A stretch of DNA of 64,000 nucleotides from Polaromonas sp. (GTDB lineage: Bacteria > Pseudomonadota > Gammaproteobacteria > Burkholderiales > Burkholderiaceae_C), in contig NZ_JABBPE010000008.1 in assembly GCF_012927455.1 (NCBI RefSeq), forward strand, positions 310,001 through 374,000, read 5' to 3'. Below, in pieces: positions 1 through 9,978 of this stretch (the first letter of the stretch is position 1; each line of letters starts with the position of its first letter). The position numbers were made by a program, and so were the translations under genes. The notes beneath the pieces were generated by a model. It searched no databases. It saw nothing but the letters and a program-made list of their open reading frames with translations, and had not been told where the DNA came from.

Positions 1-80
1 AGAGCCTCATTTGACCGGTAAACAGGCGCTTAACAGGCGCCCGGCGGGCATCAAAGGCGCCAGCCCGGCCGCCCACCGGC

Positions 81-1652
81 TCAATGGCGGAAATGCCGAA
101 CGCCGCTCAGCACCATGACCACGCCGCGTTCGTTGGCGGCGTCAATCACTTCCTGATCGCGCATCGATCCGCCCGGCTGGATCACGCTGGTCGCGCCCGC
201 ATCGACCACCACATCGAGTCCGTCGCGAAACGGGAAAAACGCGTCGCTGGCGACTGCCGTGCCTTGCAGCGACAGGCCGGCGTGCTGGGCCTTGATGCTG
301 GCGATGCGCGCCGAGTCGAGCCGGCTCATCTGGCCGGCGCCCACGCCCATGGTCATGCCGTCGGCGCAAAACACGATGGCGTTGGACTTGACGAACTTGG
401 CGACCTTCCAGGCGAACAGCAAGTCTTGCAATTGCGCCGGCGTCGGCTGCAGTTTGCTGACGACTTTCAGGTCGGCCAATGCCAGTTCATGGTTGTCGGC
501 GGTCTGCATCAGCAGGCCGGAGCCGACGCGTTTGACGTCCATCGCATTGCGGCCCTGCTGCCAGGCGCTGTCGCCACCGGGCGGCAAAGCGATCTGCAAA
601 ATCCGCACGTTGACCTTGGTTTTAAACACTTCCAGCGCTTCGGGCGTGAAGCTTGGTGCCATCAGCACCTCGACAAACTGCTTAACAATTTGTAGCGCCG
701 CACGCTCGTCCAGCGGGCAGTTAAGCGCGATGATGCCGCCAAAGGCGGAGGTTGGGTCGGTTTTGAAGGCCTTGCTGTAAGCCCCCAGCGCGTCCGCGCC
801 TACCGCTACGCCGCAGGGGTTGGCATGCTTGACAATGACGCAGGCCGCTTCTGCAAAGCCCTTGACGCATTCCCAGGCGGCGTCGGCGTCGGCGATGTTG
901 TTGTAAGAAAGTTCCTTGCCCTGCAACTGCTTGGCCGTCACCAGCGAGCCCGGTGCGGGGTACGGATCGCGGTACAGCGCGGCCTGCTGGTGCGCGTTTT
1001 CTCCATAACGCAAGTCCTGCACCTTGATGAAACGGCCATTGGCCTGACCGGCAAACAGGCTGTGGCTGCCGTCCGGCTGAATGCTGGAGAGGTAGTCGCT
1101 GATCGCGCCGTCGTACTGGCTGATGCGGTTGAAGGCGGCCACCGACAGGGCGAACTTCGTTTTATCCGTCAGTTTGCCGTCGTGCTTGAGTTCGGCCAGC
1201 ACACCGGCGTATTGCGAGGCGTCTGTCAGCACGCCGACATCCTTCCAGTTCTTGGCTGCCGAGCGCACCATGGCCGGGCCGCCGATGTCGATGTTTTCAA
1301 TCGCGTCTTCCAGCGTGCAGCCCGGCTTGGCCACCGTCGCTTCAAACGGGTAGAGATTGACCACCAGCAAATCGATTGTGTCGATGTCGTGCGCCTTCAG
1401 TGCGGCCATGTGCGCGGGCAGGTCGCGCCTGGCCAGCAAGCCACCATGCACCTTGGGGTGCAGGGTTTTGACGCGGCCGTCAAGCATTTCCGGAAAGCCG
1501 GTGAGTTCCGCCACCTCGGTCACCGGCAAGCCGGCGTCAAGCAGCAATTTGGCAGTACCGCCGGTGGACAGCAGCTTGATGCCTAGCGCATGCAGCGCCT
1601 GCGCAAATTCAAGGATGCCGGTTTTGTCGGAAACGGAAATCAGTGCGTTCAT
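81..1652 (-). CDS. purH: Bifunctional AICAR formyltransferase / IMP cyclohydrolase
   Basis: Catalyses the last two steps of IMP synthesis in the cytoplasm: formylation of AICAR, then ring closure. The protein opens with [20 protein letters not shown], the conserved start of the MGS-like IMP cyclohydrolase domain (about residues 1-150). The AICAR transformylase domain follows, with [27 protein letters not shown] and [10 protein letters not shown], and the protein ends in [10 protein letters not shown]. Length 523 aa is usual for PurH. An open frame continues upstream to 1751, but the ATG at 1652 gives the family-typical N-terminus. It is the last gene of a dusB-fis-purH cluster, 76 bp after fis. 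Confidence 0.97.
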   Translation of the reverse strand: MNALISVSDKTGILEFAQALHALGIKLLSTGGTAKLLLDAGLPVTEVAELTGFPEMLDGRVKTLHPKVHGGLLARRDLPAHMAALKAHDIDTIDLLVVNLYPFEATVAKPGCTLEDAIENIDIGGPAMVRSAAKNWKDVGVLTDASQYAGVLAELKHDGKLTDKTKFALSVAAFNRISQYDGAISDYLSSIQPDGSHSLFAGQANGRFIKVQDLRYGENAHQQAALYRDPYPAPGSLVTAKQLQGKELSYNNIADADAAWECVKGFAEAACVIVKHANPCGVAVGADALGAYSKAFKTDPTSAFGGIIALNCPLDERAALQIVKQFVEVLMAPSFTPEALEVFKTKVNVRILQIALPPGGDSAWQQGRNAMDVKRVGSGLLMQTADNHELALADLKVVSKLQPTPAQLQDLLFAWKVAKFVKSNAIVFCADGMTMGVGAGQMSRLDSARIASIKAQHAGLSLQGTAVASDAFFPFRDGLDVVVDAGATSVIQPGGSMRDQEVIDAANERGVVMVLSGVRHFRH

Positions 1653-1728
1653 GGGTTTCTTTTGCGTAGGAATGCGGCTTCGGAAGAGTCCGCAAGCCAG
1701 GAAAGGAAAGTGTTTGCAGCGCCAGGCG

Positions 1729-1961
1729 CTATTTGATGAGCTTGTGCTCAACCAACTTTTTGCGCAGGGTGTTGCGGTTCAGGCCCAGCCATTCGGCGGC
1801 ACGCGACTGGTTTTGTGCGGCATGATGCATGACGACTTCGAGCAGCGGCTTTTCCACCACGCGCACCATCATGTCGTACATGCCCGCGGGATCGGTGCCT
1901 CTCAAGTCCTTGAAATAACCTTCCAGACTGGTGCGTACGCACTCTTCAATATGTTTCTTGC

Positions 1962-1965
<4 letters not shown>
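1729..1965 (-). CDS. fis: Fis-family DNA-binding protein
   Basis: A small nucleoid-associated regulator of 78 aa. The C-terminal helix-turn-helix reads [20 protein letters not shown], the Fis signature, and the protein ends KLVEHKLIK. The first half ([15 protein letters not shown]...[14 protein letters not shown]) matches the dimerisation helices of Fis. Its ATG overlaps the dusB stop codon in an ATGA arrangement, so translation is probably coupled. The same dusB-fis order is known in enterobacteria, where fis expression depends on the upstream gene's promoter. A purine-rich CAGGAGAC lies just upstream as ribosome-binding site. Confidence 0.95.
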
Positions 1966-3032
<1,067 letters not shown>

Positions 3033-3257
3033 GAAAAAAGTGGGAGCTTTGTGATTACTGGGAAGCGAGGCACGATTGTATCTGCCTAAAATTTCAGCAA
3101 TTGAAATCGGCCGAAATTTGCCCGCGCATTTGTAAGCGCCTTTCAAGGCTTTTCCCTTTCCCTCATCCGGGCCGCGCGCGCGCCACTGCCTATACTCGCG
3201 TGACCAGGCCGCCACGCCTTACTTTTGTATTCATTTAGAACTTACTCCCGGATACCC

Positions 3258-3740
3258 ATGCAAGCCTGGATTCAGCACCTGATCGAATTGCTTGCCCTGC
3301 CCGAATACGGCCTGAGCACCGTGTTTGTGGTGTCCTTCATTTCGGCGACGCTGCTGCCGCTGGGTTCCGAGCCAGTGGTGTTCGGCCTCGTCAAACTCAA
3401 CCCCGAGCTTTTCTGGCCTGCCGTGCTGGTCGCCACGGCGGGCAACACGCTGGGCGGCGCGCTCGACTGGTGGATGGGCTACGGCGCGCACAAGGTGGTC
3501 GACAAGTACGCGCATTCATCGCACCACGGGCGCGCCATCCGGTGGCTGGAAAAGCTCGGCCCCAAGGCCTGCCTGCTGGCCTGGCTGCCCGCTGTCGGCG
3601 ATCCGCTGTGCGCCGTGGCCGGCTGGCTCAAGTTCCCGTTCTGGCCCTGCCTGCTGTACATGGCGATTGGCAAGTTTGCGCGCTACCTGTTGATGACGGG
3701 CAGCCTGGTCTGGGCCTTTCCTGGGGTGCTGGGCAGCTGA
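3258..3740 (+). CDS. YqaA/DedA-type small membrane protein
   Basis: A 160-aa inner-membrane protein with several hydrophobic segments (STVFVVSFISATLLPLGSEP; FWPAVLVATAGNTLGGALDW; CLLAWLPAVGDPLCAVAGW; PCLLYMAIGKFARYLLMTG). The GNTLGGALDWWMGYGAH and PAVGDPLCAVAGWLK blocks are typical of the YqaA branch of the DedA (SNARE-associated) family. DedA relatives act in lipid or membrane homeostasis; the substrate of this branch is not known. ATG 3258 is preferred over an in-frame TTG at 3225 because it starts directly before the amphipathic MQAWIQHLIELLALPEYG. It stands alone, convergent with ackA. Confidence 0.85.
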   Translation: MQAWIQHLIELLALPEYGLSTVFVVSFISATLLPLGSEPVVFGLVKLNPELFWPAVLVATAGNTLGGALDWWMGYGAHKVVDKYAHSSHHGRAIRWLEKLGPKACLLAWLPAVGDPLCAVAGWLKFPFWPCLLYMAIGKFARYLLMTGSLVWAFPGVLGS

Positions 3741-3751
3741 AACCAATGCTC

Positions 3752-3795
3752 CTAAAAAGATAGCTGCTAACGCCCGTTCTACCTGGCCCAGAGCC
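3752..3795 (+). repeat. Degenerate copy of dispersed two-hairpin repeat
   Basis: It keeps the core order GATAGCTGCTAACGCCCG, a short spacer, then GGCCCAGAG. This is a diverged form of the repeat also seen at about 9899, 15435, 19848, 28653, 33973, 54181 and 55121. It lies between the convergent 3' ends of the YqaA-like gene and ackA. Confidence 0.5.
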
Positions 3796-3813
3796 GTTTT
3801 TTTAGTAATTTTT

Positions 3814-4998
3814 CTAAAATGGCATCAGCTGCGCAGCTTCGCGCGCCGCCACACGGCCCTCGTCGGTAGGCACCACCCAAACCTGCACCCGGCTGCCCGG
3901 CCGATGCACCGCCATGACCGCTTCGCCGACGGCTTGCAGGTTCAGCGCTTCATCCAGTTGCACGCCCAGGAAGCCCAGGCGCGCGCACACCTGCGCGCGC
4001 AAGGTGGCGTCGTGCTCTCCGATGCCGCCGCTAAAGGCCAGCACATCGAGCCCGCCCAGGCAAGCCGTCAGCGCGCCGGATTCGCGCACCACGCGGTGCG
4101 TGAAGAGATCGATAGCCCGCTGCGCCGCCGCGCTGCCATCGGCGCGCAAGCGCCGCATGTCGGCCGAGATGCCCGAGACGCCGAGCAGGCCGCTCTCGCG
4201 GTACAGCAGGTTTTGCAGTCGCTCGTGGTCCCAGCCGCGCTCCATCAGATAGAGCAGCACGCCCGCGTCGAGCGAGCCGCTGCGCGTCCCCATCATCAGC
4301 CCGTCCAGCGCGGAAAACCCCATGGTGGTGGCGCAGCTGCGCCCCTCCAGGGTGGCGCACAGGCTGGCGCCGTTTCCCAGATGCGCCATCAGCACCCGGC
4401 CCTGGGCTTGCGGCGTGCATTGCTGCAGCGTGTCCGAGATGTATTGGTAGGACAGGCCATGAAAGCCATAGCGGCGCACCCCTTGTTCGGCCAGCGCCTG
4501 CGGCAGTGCAAAGGCGTATTCCAGCTCGGGCAGGCTGGCGTGAAAGGCGGTGTCAAAGCAGGCCACTTGGGGCAGTTGCGGGAAGGCCTTGCGGAAGGCG
4601 CGAATGCCCTCCAGGTTGTGCGGCTGATGCAGCGGCGCCAGCGAGTTCAAGCGGCTCAGCTTGGCCATCACCTCGTCGCTGACCAGCACGCTGGCGCGAA
4701 ACGAACGGCCGCCGTGCACCACCCGGTGCGCCACCGCGTGCAGCGACGGCACGTCGGCCTCGGCGCTCAGCAGTTCACTCAGGCTCAGCAGCGCCTCATG
4801 AAACGGATCGTCCCCGGTGACGGCCAGCGTGCGGCGCTGCGCCCGGCCTTGAAAAGACCAGCCCAGATCGGGCGTGCCACCGGGCTCCAGACCCTGAATG
4901 TTGCCGGTCAGCACACTGGGTTGCACTTGGCCGGCCTGCAGCGGATGGACGGAAAACTTGAGCGTGGACGAGCCCGCGTTGACGGAAAGAATGGCCAT
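3814..4998 (-). CDS. ackA: Acetate kinase
   Basis: Interconverts acetyl phosphate plus ADP with acetate plus ATP in the cytoplasm. The 394-aa protein has the ASKHA-fold motifs of the family: VNAGSSTLKFSV at the N-terminus, HRVVHGG, FDTAFH, YGFHGLSYQYIS, HLGNGASLCA, DGLMMGTRSGSLDAGVLLYL and FSGGIGEHD. It starts 14 bp after the stop of the MaoC-phosphotransacetylase gene on the same strand, so the two form an operon giving a Pta-AckA substrate-level phosphorylation route. It probably also accepts propionyl phosphate, as related enzymes do. Confidence 0.96.
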   Translation of the reverse strand: MAILSVNAGSSTLKFSVHPLQAGQVQPSVLTGNIQGLEPGGTPDLGWSFQGRAQRRTLAVTGDDPFHEALLSLSELLSAEADVPSLHAVAHRVVHGGRSFRASVLVSDEVMAKLSRLNSLAPLHQPHNLEGIRAFRKAFPQLPQVACFDTAFHASLPELEYAFALPQALAEQGVRRYGFHGLSYQYISDTLQQCTPQAQGRVLMAHLGNGASLCATLEGRSCATTMGFSALDGLMMGTRSGSLDAGVLLYLMERGWDHERLQNLLYRESGLLGVSGISADMRRLRADGSAAAQRAIDLFTHRVVRESGALTACLGGLDVLAFSGGIGEHDATLRAQVCARLGFLGVQLDEALNLQAVGEAVMAVHRPGSRVQVWVVPTDEGRVAAREAAQLMPF

Positions 4999-5012
4999 AT
5001 CGGTAGGTCGGC

Positions 5013-6446
5013 TCAGACTACGGAGATTCCGCCCAGCCGCGCGCGATCAGCGCGTGCCTGGTAGGCCACCAGCTGACCCAGCAGGGCCGAGGCGACGCGG
5101 CTCATAGGGCCGTCGGCGCGGCTGGTCAGCGCAATTGGCACGCGCGCGCCCAGCACCAGGCCAGAGCCGGTGGCGCCCGCCAGGTATTCCAACTGCTTGG
5201 CCAGCATGTTGCCGCTTTCCAGGTCGGGCACGACCAGAATGTCGGCCGCACCAGCGACGGCGGACGCGATGTGCTTGATTTGCGCGGCGTGGCTGGAGAT
5301 GGCGTTGTCAAAGGCCAGCGGGCCATCGAGCAGACCGCCCGTGATCTGCCCGCGGTCGGCCATCTTGCACAGCGCAGCCGCGTCCAGCGTCGACGGGATG
5401 TTGGGGTTGACGGTTTCGACGGCCGACAAAATCGCCACCTTGGGGCATTCAATGCCCATGATGTGGGCAAAGTCTATGGCGTTCTGGATGATGTCGACCT
5501 TTTCCAGCAGATTCGGGTGAATGTTGAGCGCGGCGTCGGTGATCAGCAGCGGCTTGGGATACAGCGGCACATCGAAGCGAAACACATGCGACATGCGCCG
5601 GCCGGTGCGCAACTCAGGGCGCGCCAGCACGGCGTGGATCAGTTCGTCGGTGTGCAGGCTGCCCTTCATCAGCATCTCGACTGCGCCGCTGGCGGCCAGC
5701 TCGGCGGCTTTTTCTGCCGCCGCGTGGCTGTGTGGCACCGCGATGATCTCGGCGCCGGCCAGGTCGATGCCGCCTTCTTCAGCTAGCTGGCGCATGCGTG
5801 CCTCGGGGCCGACCAGCACCGGCACGATCAGGCCGTGGCGCGCCGAGTCCATGGCGCCGCGCAGCGAGTCAACATCACAGGGGTGAACCACCGCGCAGCG
5901 TACCGCCGGCATGCCATCGCCCAGTGAGAGCAGTTCCTTGAAGCGCGCCTCGGGGTCGAACAGCTGGATTTGCGGAGCGTTGATTTTGGGCAGGCGCACC
6001 ATTTGCGTCGGTGCCAGCACACGTGCCGTGCCGTGCAGCACCCGCACGCCTTTCTGGTTTGTCACCTGGCAGTCCAGTTCAACCTGCTTTCTGGCGTCGT
6101 CCTTGCTGGTCACGGTGGCGGTGACGGTCAGCGTGTCGCCAATGCGCACCGGCTTGGTGAAGTGCAGCACCTGCTCCAGGTAAATCGTGCCGGGGCCAGG
6201 AAAATGCGTGCCCAGCAGCGCCGAGATCAGCGCGCCGCCCCACATGCCGTGCGCGATCACGCCATGGAACAGCGTGTCATTGGCGTATTCGGGGTTCAGG
6301 TGGGCCGGGTTGGTGTCGCCCGACACCGCGGCAAAGGCCTGGATGTCGCCCAACGTCACGGTGCGCAGCAGGCGCGCGCTTTGGCCCAGCGCGATGTCGT
6401 CGTAGGTGAAGTTTTCCACCCATTCGGTGTTGGTAGGCAAGTTCAT
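5013..6446 (-). CDS. MaoC-like hydratase / phosphate acyltransferase fusion
   Basis: A 477-aa two-domain protein. Residues about 10-150 form a MaoC hot-dog domain (SGDTNPAHLNPEYANDTLF...GVIAHGMWGGALISALLGT), the (R)-specific enoyl-CoA hydratase signature. Residues about 165-475 form a phosphate acetyl/butyryl-transferase domain (GLIVPVLVGPEARM, AAEKAAELAASGAVEMLMKGSLHTDEL, VVPDLESGNMLAKQL, VPIALTSRADG). The family is annotated as bifunctional enoyl-CoA hydratase/phosphate acetyltransferase. It is followed at once by ackA. The hydratase half could supply (R)-3-hydroxyacyl-CoA to the nearby PHA synthase; that link is inferred from gene order. Confidence 0.92.
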   Translation of the reverse strand: MNLPTNTEWVENFTYDDIALGQSARLLRTVTLGDIQAFAAVSGDTNPAHLNPEYANDTLFHGVIAHGMWGGALISALLGTHFPGPGTIYLEQVLHFTKPVRIGDTLTVTATVTSKDDARKQVELDCQVTNQKGVRVLHGTARVLAPTQMVRLPKINAPQIQLFDPEARFKELLSLGDGMPAVRCAVVHPCDVDSLRGAMDSARHGLIVPVLVGPEARMRQLAEEGGIDLAGAEIIAVPHSHAAAEKAAELAASGAVEMLMKGSLHTDELIHAVLARPELRTGRRMSHVFRFDVPLYPKPLLITDAALNIHPNLLEKVDIIQNAIDFAHIMGIECPKVAILSAVETVNPNIPSTLDAAALCKMADRGQITGGLLDGPLAFDNAISSHAAQIKHIASAVAGAADILVVPDLESGNMLAKQLEYLAGATGSGLVLGARVPIALTSRADGPMSRVASALLGQLVAYQARADRARLGGISVV

Positions 6447-6553
6447 GGCAGTTTGTTTCCAGGCGGCAGGTAACTAAAAAGTTGAGCAGATCAGGCCACG
6501 GCTTGGCGCTCAAAGAAAAAGAGAGTTCGGTCAGGGAATGAAGCAGGGGCGCG

Positions 6554-6964
6554 TCAGGGCCCGTCAAACAGGCGATGCAGGTCGATGCCGTCGGCGCCGG
6601 ACTGAAAACCTTCGCGCAGCATGTGGGCTTCGGTCTCGACCAGAATCTGCCGCGTCAGGCTGACGCCGACCTGGTCGACGTAGCGCTTCTCCACGCCATA
6701 GCGCAGCACCAGCAGGCCGCGCAGCTCCAGCCACTTGCCGGCAACGCGGCGTTCCGGCGTGCTCTGGAACGGGCGTGCCTCGGTCTGCGCCGGCGGTTCT
6801 TGCAGCAGGCCGCTCAGCACACCCTCGGTCTGCAGCGACACGCCCAGCGCCAGCGCCAGCCGGGCGATGCGCGCATTGATCTCTTCGATCGACAGTGCCA
6901 TGCGCTGCAGGCTCAGGGCCTGCGCGTCGCCTGCGGGCAGCGCATCATTGGCATCAGTCGGCAT
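6554..6964 (-). CDS. Conserved unknown protein coupled to phaC
   Basis: A predicted soluble protein of 136 aa starting MPTDANDALPAGDAQALSLQ. Its ATG lies inside the 3' end of phaC (11 bp overlap), which implies translational coupling. No catalytic motif is recognised. The body is mostly helical (SIEEINARIARLALALGVSLQTEG) and ends LREGFQSGADGIDLHRLFDG. I do not recognise the family; it is neither phasin-like (no long alanine-rich amphipathic helix) nor PhaR-like. Its position suggests a role in polymer or granule metabolism, but that is only inference. Confidence 0.7.
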   Translation of the reverse strand: MPTDANDALPAGDAQALSLQRMALSIEEINARIARLALALGVSLQTEGVLSGLLQEPPAQTEARPFQSTPERRVAGKWLELRGLLVLRYGVEKRYVDQVGVSLTRQILVETEAHMLREGFQSGADGIDLHRLFDGP

Positions 6965-8774
6965 AGCGCACCTTGACGTAGTCGCCAGGGGCGTCGCACA
7001 GCACCTGCGCCGCATCGATTGCCGGAGGTGCCACCCGGGCGCCCGAGCGCTCGCGCAGCCAGGCGCTCATGGCCTCCCACCACGAGCCTTCGTGCAGCGG
7101 GGCTTTGGCCTGCCACTCGTTGGGCGCGGTCCAGCCGTGGCCTTGTTCCATGCTGTCCATCTGGTAGCTGCGGTGCGCATGGCCGGGCTCGGAAACAATG
7201 CCGGCGTTGTGACCGCCCGCGGCCAGAATAAAGCTGATGTGGGTGTCGGTCAGCAGATGCAGCTTGTAAACCGATTGCCAGGGCGAGACATGGTCGCGCA
7301 CGGTACCGACCACCAGCATGGGCGCCTTGATATCCATCAGGGCCACGCCCACGCCGCCGACCCGGTAGTGGCCGGCGGCCAGCGCGTTGTTCAGGCACAG
7401 CGCGGTCAGGTATTCAATGTGCATGCGCTCGGGCAGGCGCGTGGTGTCGGCGTTCCAGCTCATCATGTCGTTGCCCACCTCGTCCTGACCCAGCAGGTAG
7501 CGACGCGTGTTGCGCGACCAGATCAGGTCGCGTGAATTGAGAAACTGGAAAGAGCCCGCCATCTGCCGACCCGACATATAGCCCTTGCGCGCCATTTCCT
7601 CGCGCAGTGTCTGCAGCTGGTCGTCGTCGATGAACACGCCAAGCTCGCCAGGCTCGCTGAAATCGGTTTGCGCCGCCAGCAGCGTGACACTGGCAAGCTC
7701 GGGCAGCTCTTGCTGGTCGCCCAGGGCTTGCAGCGTGCGCTTGGGCGCCTTTGCGTTTGCCGGCGCTAGCGCGGCACGGCGGCCCAGCAGTGCAGCCACA
7801 ATGCCTAAAAAGGTGCCGCCCAGGCAGTAGCCAATCGCATGAATGCGCGGCGCGGCGGTGCACGATTTGACGGCGGCCATGGCTTCCATCACCCCCATCT
7901 GCAGATAATCCTGCAGACCCAGGTCGCGGTCGCGGGCGTCCGGGTTGCGCCAGGACATGATGAACACCGTGTGGCCCTGGCCGACCAGGTAGCGCACCAT
8001 GGAATTTTCGGGCGACAGGTCCAGGATGTAATATTTCATGATGCACGAGGGCACGATTAGCAGCGGCTCCGGATACACCGTCGGCGTGGTGGGCGTGTAC
8101 TGGATCAGCTCGATCAGGTGGTTTCGAAAAACCACCTTGCCCGGCGTCAGCGCGACGTCTTTCCCGACCTCGAAATCGAGCGCTTGCAGCGTGTCCGCGT
8201 CGGCGTTGGTGCGCCTGCTGTGCTGCTCGTGCAGGTCTTTGGCATAGCGCTGATAACCCTTGAGCCAGCTCTGGCCGTGCGACGCATGGCCCTGCTTGAG
8301 CACTTCAGGGTTGGTGGCCGGCCAGTTGGAAGGCGACAAGGCATCGAGCCCCTGACGTGTGAAAAAGCTCACCATGTGCTGGTGGTGGCGGGACACGCCG
8401 CCCACCTGCGCGGCTTCGCTCCACCAGGCATCAAGAGACTTGAAGCTGTTTTTCAGCGCATTGAAGGGCCATTGGCTCCAGCCGGCATCGCTGAAACGCG
8501 GGTCCTTTTCCGGCAGCGGCTGGCCATCGGCGCCCAGCGCCGGCTGGCGGCTCATGCTCTGCCCGAGCAGTGCCGCAGCATGCTGCGCCAGCAACAATTG
8601 CCGGCCCGGCGACGCCGCCAGGTGCAGCGCCCAGTCGGCATAGGCCAGCGACAGCGAAATCGGCGACATGCCCAGACTGGCTTTGGCCTGCTGCGCATGA
8701 AAGGCCCGGTCCAGCGCCTGGGCCGTTTCACGCTGCCAGGGGGACGCCACCAGGGATGAAATCGACTTTTCCAT
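6954..8774 (-). CDS. phaC: Class I poly(3-hydroxyalkanoate) synthase
   Basis: Polymerises (R)-3-hydroxyacyl-CoA into PHA at the granule surface. The 606-aa protein has the PhaC N-terminal domain (FSDAGWSQWPFNALKNSF...; FFTRQGLDALSPSNWPATNPE) and the alpha/beta-hydrolase core with the lipase-like box GYCLGGT. The nucleophile is Cys317, counted from the ATG at 8774. LIVPSCIMKYYILDLSPENS is also typical. The Asp/His triad region lies in VVGTVRDHVSPWQSVYKLH and LAAGGHNAGIV. Length fits class I synthases. The frame stays open to 8906, but the extra residues are hydrophobic and unlike PhaC. No phaA, phaB or phasin gene adjoins it. Confidence 0.95.
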   Translation of the reverse strand: MEKSISSLVASPWQRETAQALDRAFHAQQAKASLGMSPISLSLAYADWALHLAASPGRQLLLAQHAAALLGQSMSRQPALGADGQPLPEKDPRFSDAGWSQWPFNALKNSFKSLDAWWSEAAQVGGVSRHHQHMVSFFTRQGLDALSPSNWPATNPEVLKQGHASHGQSWLKGYQRYAKDLHEQHSRRTNADADTLQALDFEVGKDVALTPGKVVFRNHLIELIQYTPTTPTVYPEPLLIVPSCIMKYYILDLSPENSMVRYLVGQGHTVFIMSWRNPDARDRDLGLQDYLQMGVMEAMAAVKSCTAAPRIHAIGYCLGGTFLGIVAALLGRRAALAPANAKAPKRTLQALGDQQELPELASVTLLAAQTDFSEPGELGVFIDDDQLQTLREEMARKGYMSGRQMAGSFQFLNSRDLIWSRNTRRYLLGQDEVGNDMMSWNADTTRLPERMHIEYLTALCLNNALAAGHYRVGGVGVALMDIKAPMLVVGTVRDHVSPWQSVYKLHLLTDTHISFILAAGGHNAGIVSEPGHAHRSYQMDSMEQGHGWTAPNEWQAKAPLHEGSWWEAMSAWLRERSGARVAPPAIDAAQVLCDAPGDYVKVRYAD

Positions 8775-8820
8775 TTGCTTAACCTTGAATCTCGTTGGAG
8801 GACAGTCGCCGAGCATACCG

Positions 8821-8840
8821 ACGTAAACCCACGTAAACCC
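8821..8840. repeat. Perfect tandem decamer upstream of phaC
   Basis: The decamer ACGTAAACCC occurs twice head to tail, 47 bp upstream of the phaC ATG. Ten base pairs equal about one helical turn, so both copies face the same side of the DNA, as expected for a pair of protein-binding half-sites. The flanks are AT-rich. No regulator is assigned. Confidence 0.5.
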
Positions 8841-9108
8841 TAATTGATACAAACTTGACAAAAAAACTACAAAGTTAACAAATAAATTACATACTAGGAA
8901 AATCACTCAAACAGACAAGTTGCGTCCATGGCGCCAACGGCGCACTGTGGATGGACAATTTTGGCGATCACCTTGATGCGGTGGGTGGCGGCGACAGCCT
9001 GAACCCGGGGCGCCTTGGCGCATGGCTGGCCGATGGGTTACCGCAAGCCCTTTGCCGGCGCTGCTGACCGGGCCAGAAATCCAGCGACTTAGAGGCGCAA
9101 GCGCTGCG
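8841..9108. other. Intergenic region between phaC promoter side and rsuA-like gene
   Basis: Together with the phaC leader, this is a stretch of over 300 bp without a supported gene. Bases 8841-8900 are strikingly AT-rich (TTGATACAAACTTGACAAAA and onwards) and probably hold the phaC promoter, but no clean -35/-10 pair could be fixed. From about 8930 the composition returns to high G+C. A short open stretch there (WMDNFGDHLDAVGGGDSLNP...) resembles no protein I know. Confidence 0.4.
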
Positions 9109-9855
9109 TCAAAACCGCTCGTGCGGCAAAAGGTAGCGCCACTGGCCGGGCGGCAGCTGGCTGAGCGGCACGCGGCCGACGCGCAGGCGCTTCATGGCCT
9201 GCACCTGCAGGCCCACGCTTTCGCACAGGAAGGCAAGCTGCCCGGGCACCTCGCCCTTGAGGGCAAAACGCAGCCGGTTTTCGCTTTGCCAGCTCACCTT
9301 GGTGGGTGGCAGCAGCGCCCCCCTGAAGGTAAAGCCATGGTCGACCCGGTTCAGGCGCTCCAGCCCGCCGGGCTTGATCTCACCGGCCACCTCGACCACC
9401 ACCTCGTGCTCCAGCACGCGGGCGTCTTCCCTGAGCTTGCGCAGCACGCGCCAGTCCTGGGAAAACACCACCAGGCCGCTGGCCGCGTTGGCCAGCGGCG
9501 TGGCCAGTTCGGCGGCGGAAAAATGCTTTTTCAGCAGGCGTATACGGGAGCGGTCGCCGGCCGACTGGCTGGCGGCCGTCAGCAACTGGACGGCAGCGGG
9601 GGTTTTGCCGTCTGCCGCGCCCAGACCGGCTTCGTAGCCTGCGGGCTTGTGCAGCAGCATGGTCACCGGCGTCAGCGCCAGCAGGCTGGCGTCGGGTGAC
9701 AGCTCGATTTTCTGGTTTTGCACGCGAAATTGCGGCTCTTCGACCACCACGCCGTCCACCGCGACAAAACCGCCTTCGATGTATTGCTCGGCCTCGCTGC
9801 GCGAGCAGGGCAGCATTTCGGCAAGGCGTTTGGCGAGGCGAACCGGTTCAGTCAT
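9109..9855 (-). CDS. RsuA/RluB-family pseudouridine synthase homologue lacking catalytic Asp
   Basis: A 248-aa protein with an N-terminal S4 RNA-binding domain (RLAKRLAEMLPCSRSEAEQYIEGGFVAVDG) and a C-terminal RsuA/RluB/E/F-type fold (TMLLHKPAGYEAG near residue 65; ...SGLVVFSQDW near 126-135; HEVVVEVAG; GQLAFLCESVGLQVQAMKRLRVG). In active members the catalytic aspartate sits in GRLD-x-x-T/S-S/E-GL. Here the aligned residues read TPLANAASGL, so the Asp position is Ala122 and the Gly-Arg are also lost. It probably binds RNA but may not isomerise uridine. It stands downstream of ychF on the same strand. Confidence 0.85.
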   Translation of the reverse strand: MTEPVRLAKRLAEMLPCSRSEAEQYIEGGFVAVDGVVVEEPQFRVQNQKIELSPDASLLALTPVTMLLHKPAGYEAGLGAADGKTPAAVQLLTAASQSAGDRSRIRLLKKHFSAAELATPLANAASGLVVFSQDWRVLRKLREDARVLEHEVVVEVAGEIKPGGLERLNRVDHGFTFRGALLPPTKVSWQSENRLRFALKGEVPGQLAFLCESVGLQVQAMKRLRVGRVPLSQLPPGQWRYLLPHERF

Positions 9856-9898
9856 GGCGGCGGGAATCCTGGTGCAATCCGGTAAAAAAGCGTTGTTT

Positions 9899-9947
9899 GC
9901 TACTTAATTAATAGCTGCTTGCACCCGTAGCTATTGGGCTAGAGGCC
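9899..9947 (+). repeat. Dispersed two-hairpin repeat
   Basis: A near-consensus copy. The first arm pair is GCTAC...ATAGC around an AT-rich loop; the second block reads CCCGTAGCTATTGGGC followed by TAGAGGCC. It lies between ychF and the rsuA-like gene, 3' of ychF. The two blocks can form two short adjacent hairpins. Confidence 0.75.
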
Positions 9948-9978
9948 AAAATGCCGGTAAAAATGGGCAGCGCGGCGC

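Noticed and set aside
1..10. An ATG on the minus strand at the left edge (MRL...) that could be the start of ruvC.
   Set aside because: ruvC often follows purH in this family, but only three codons are in the window, too few to support a call.
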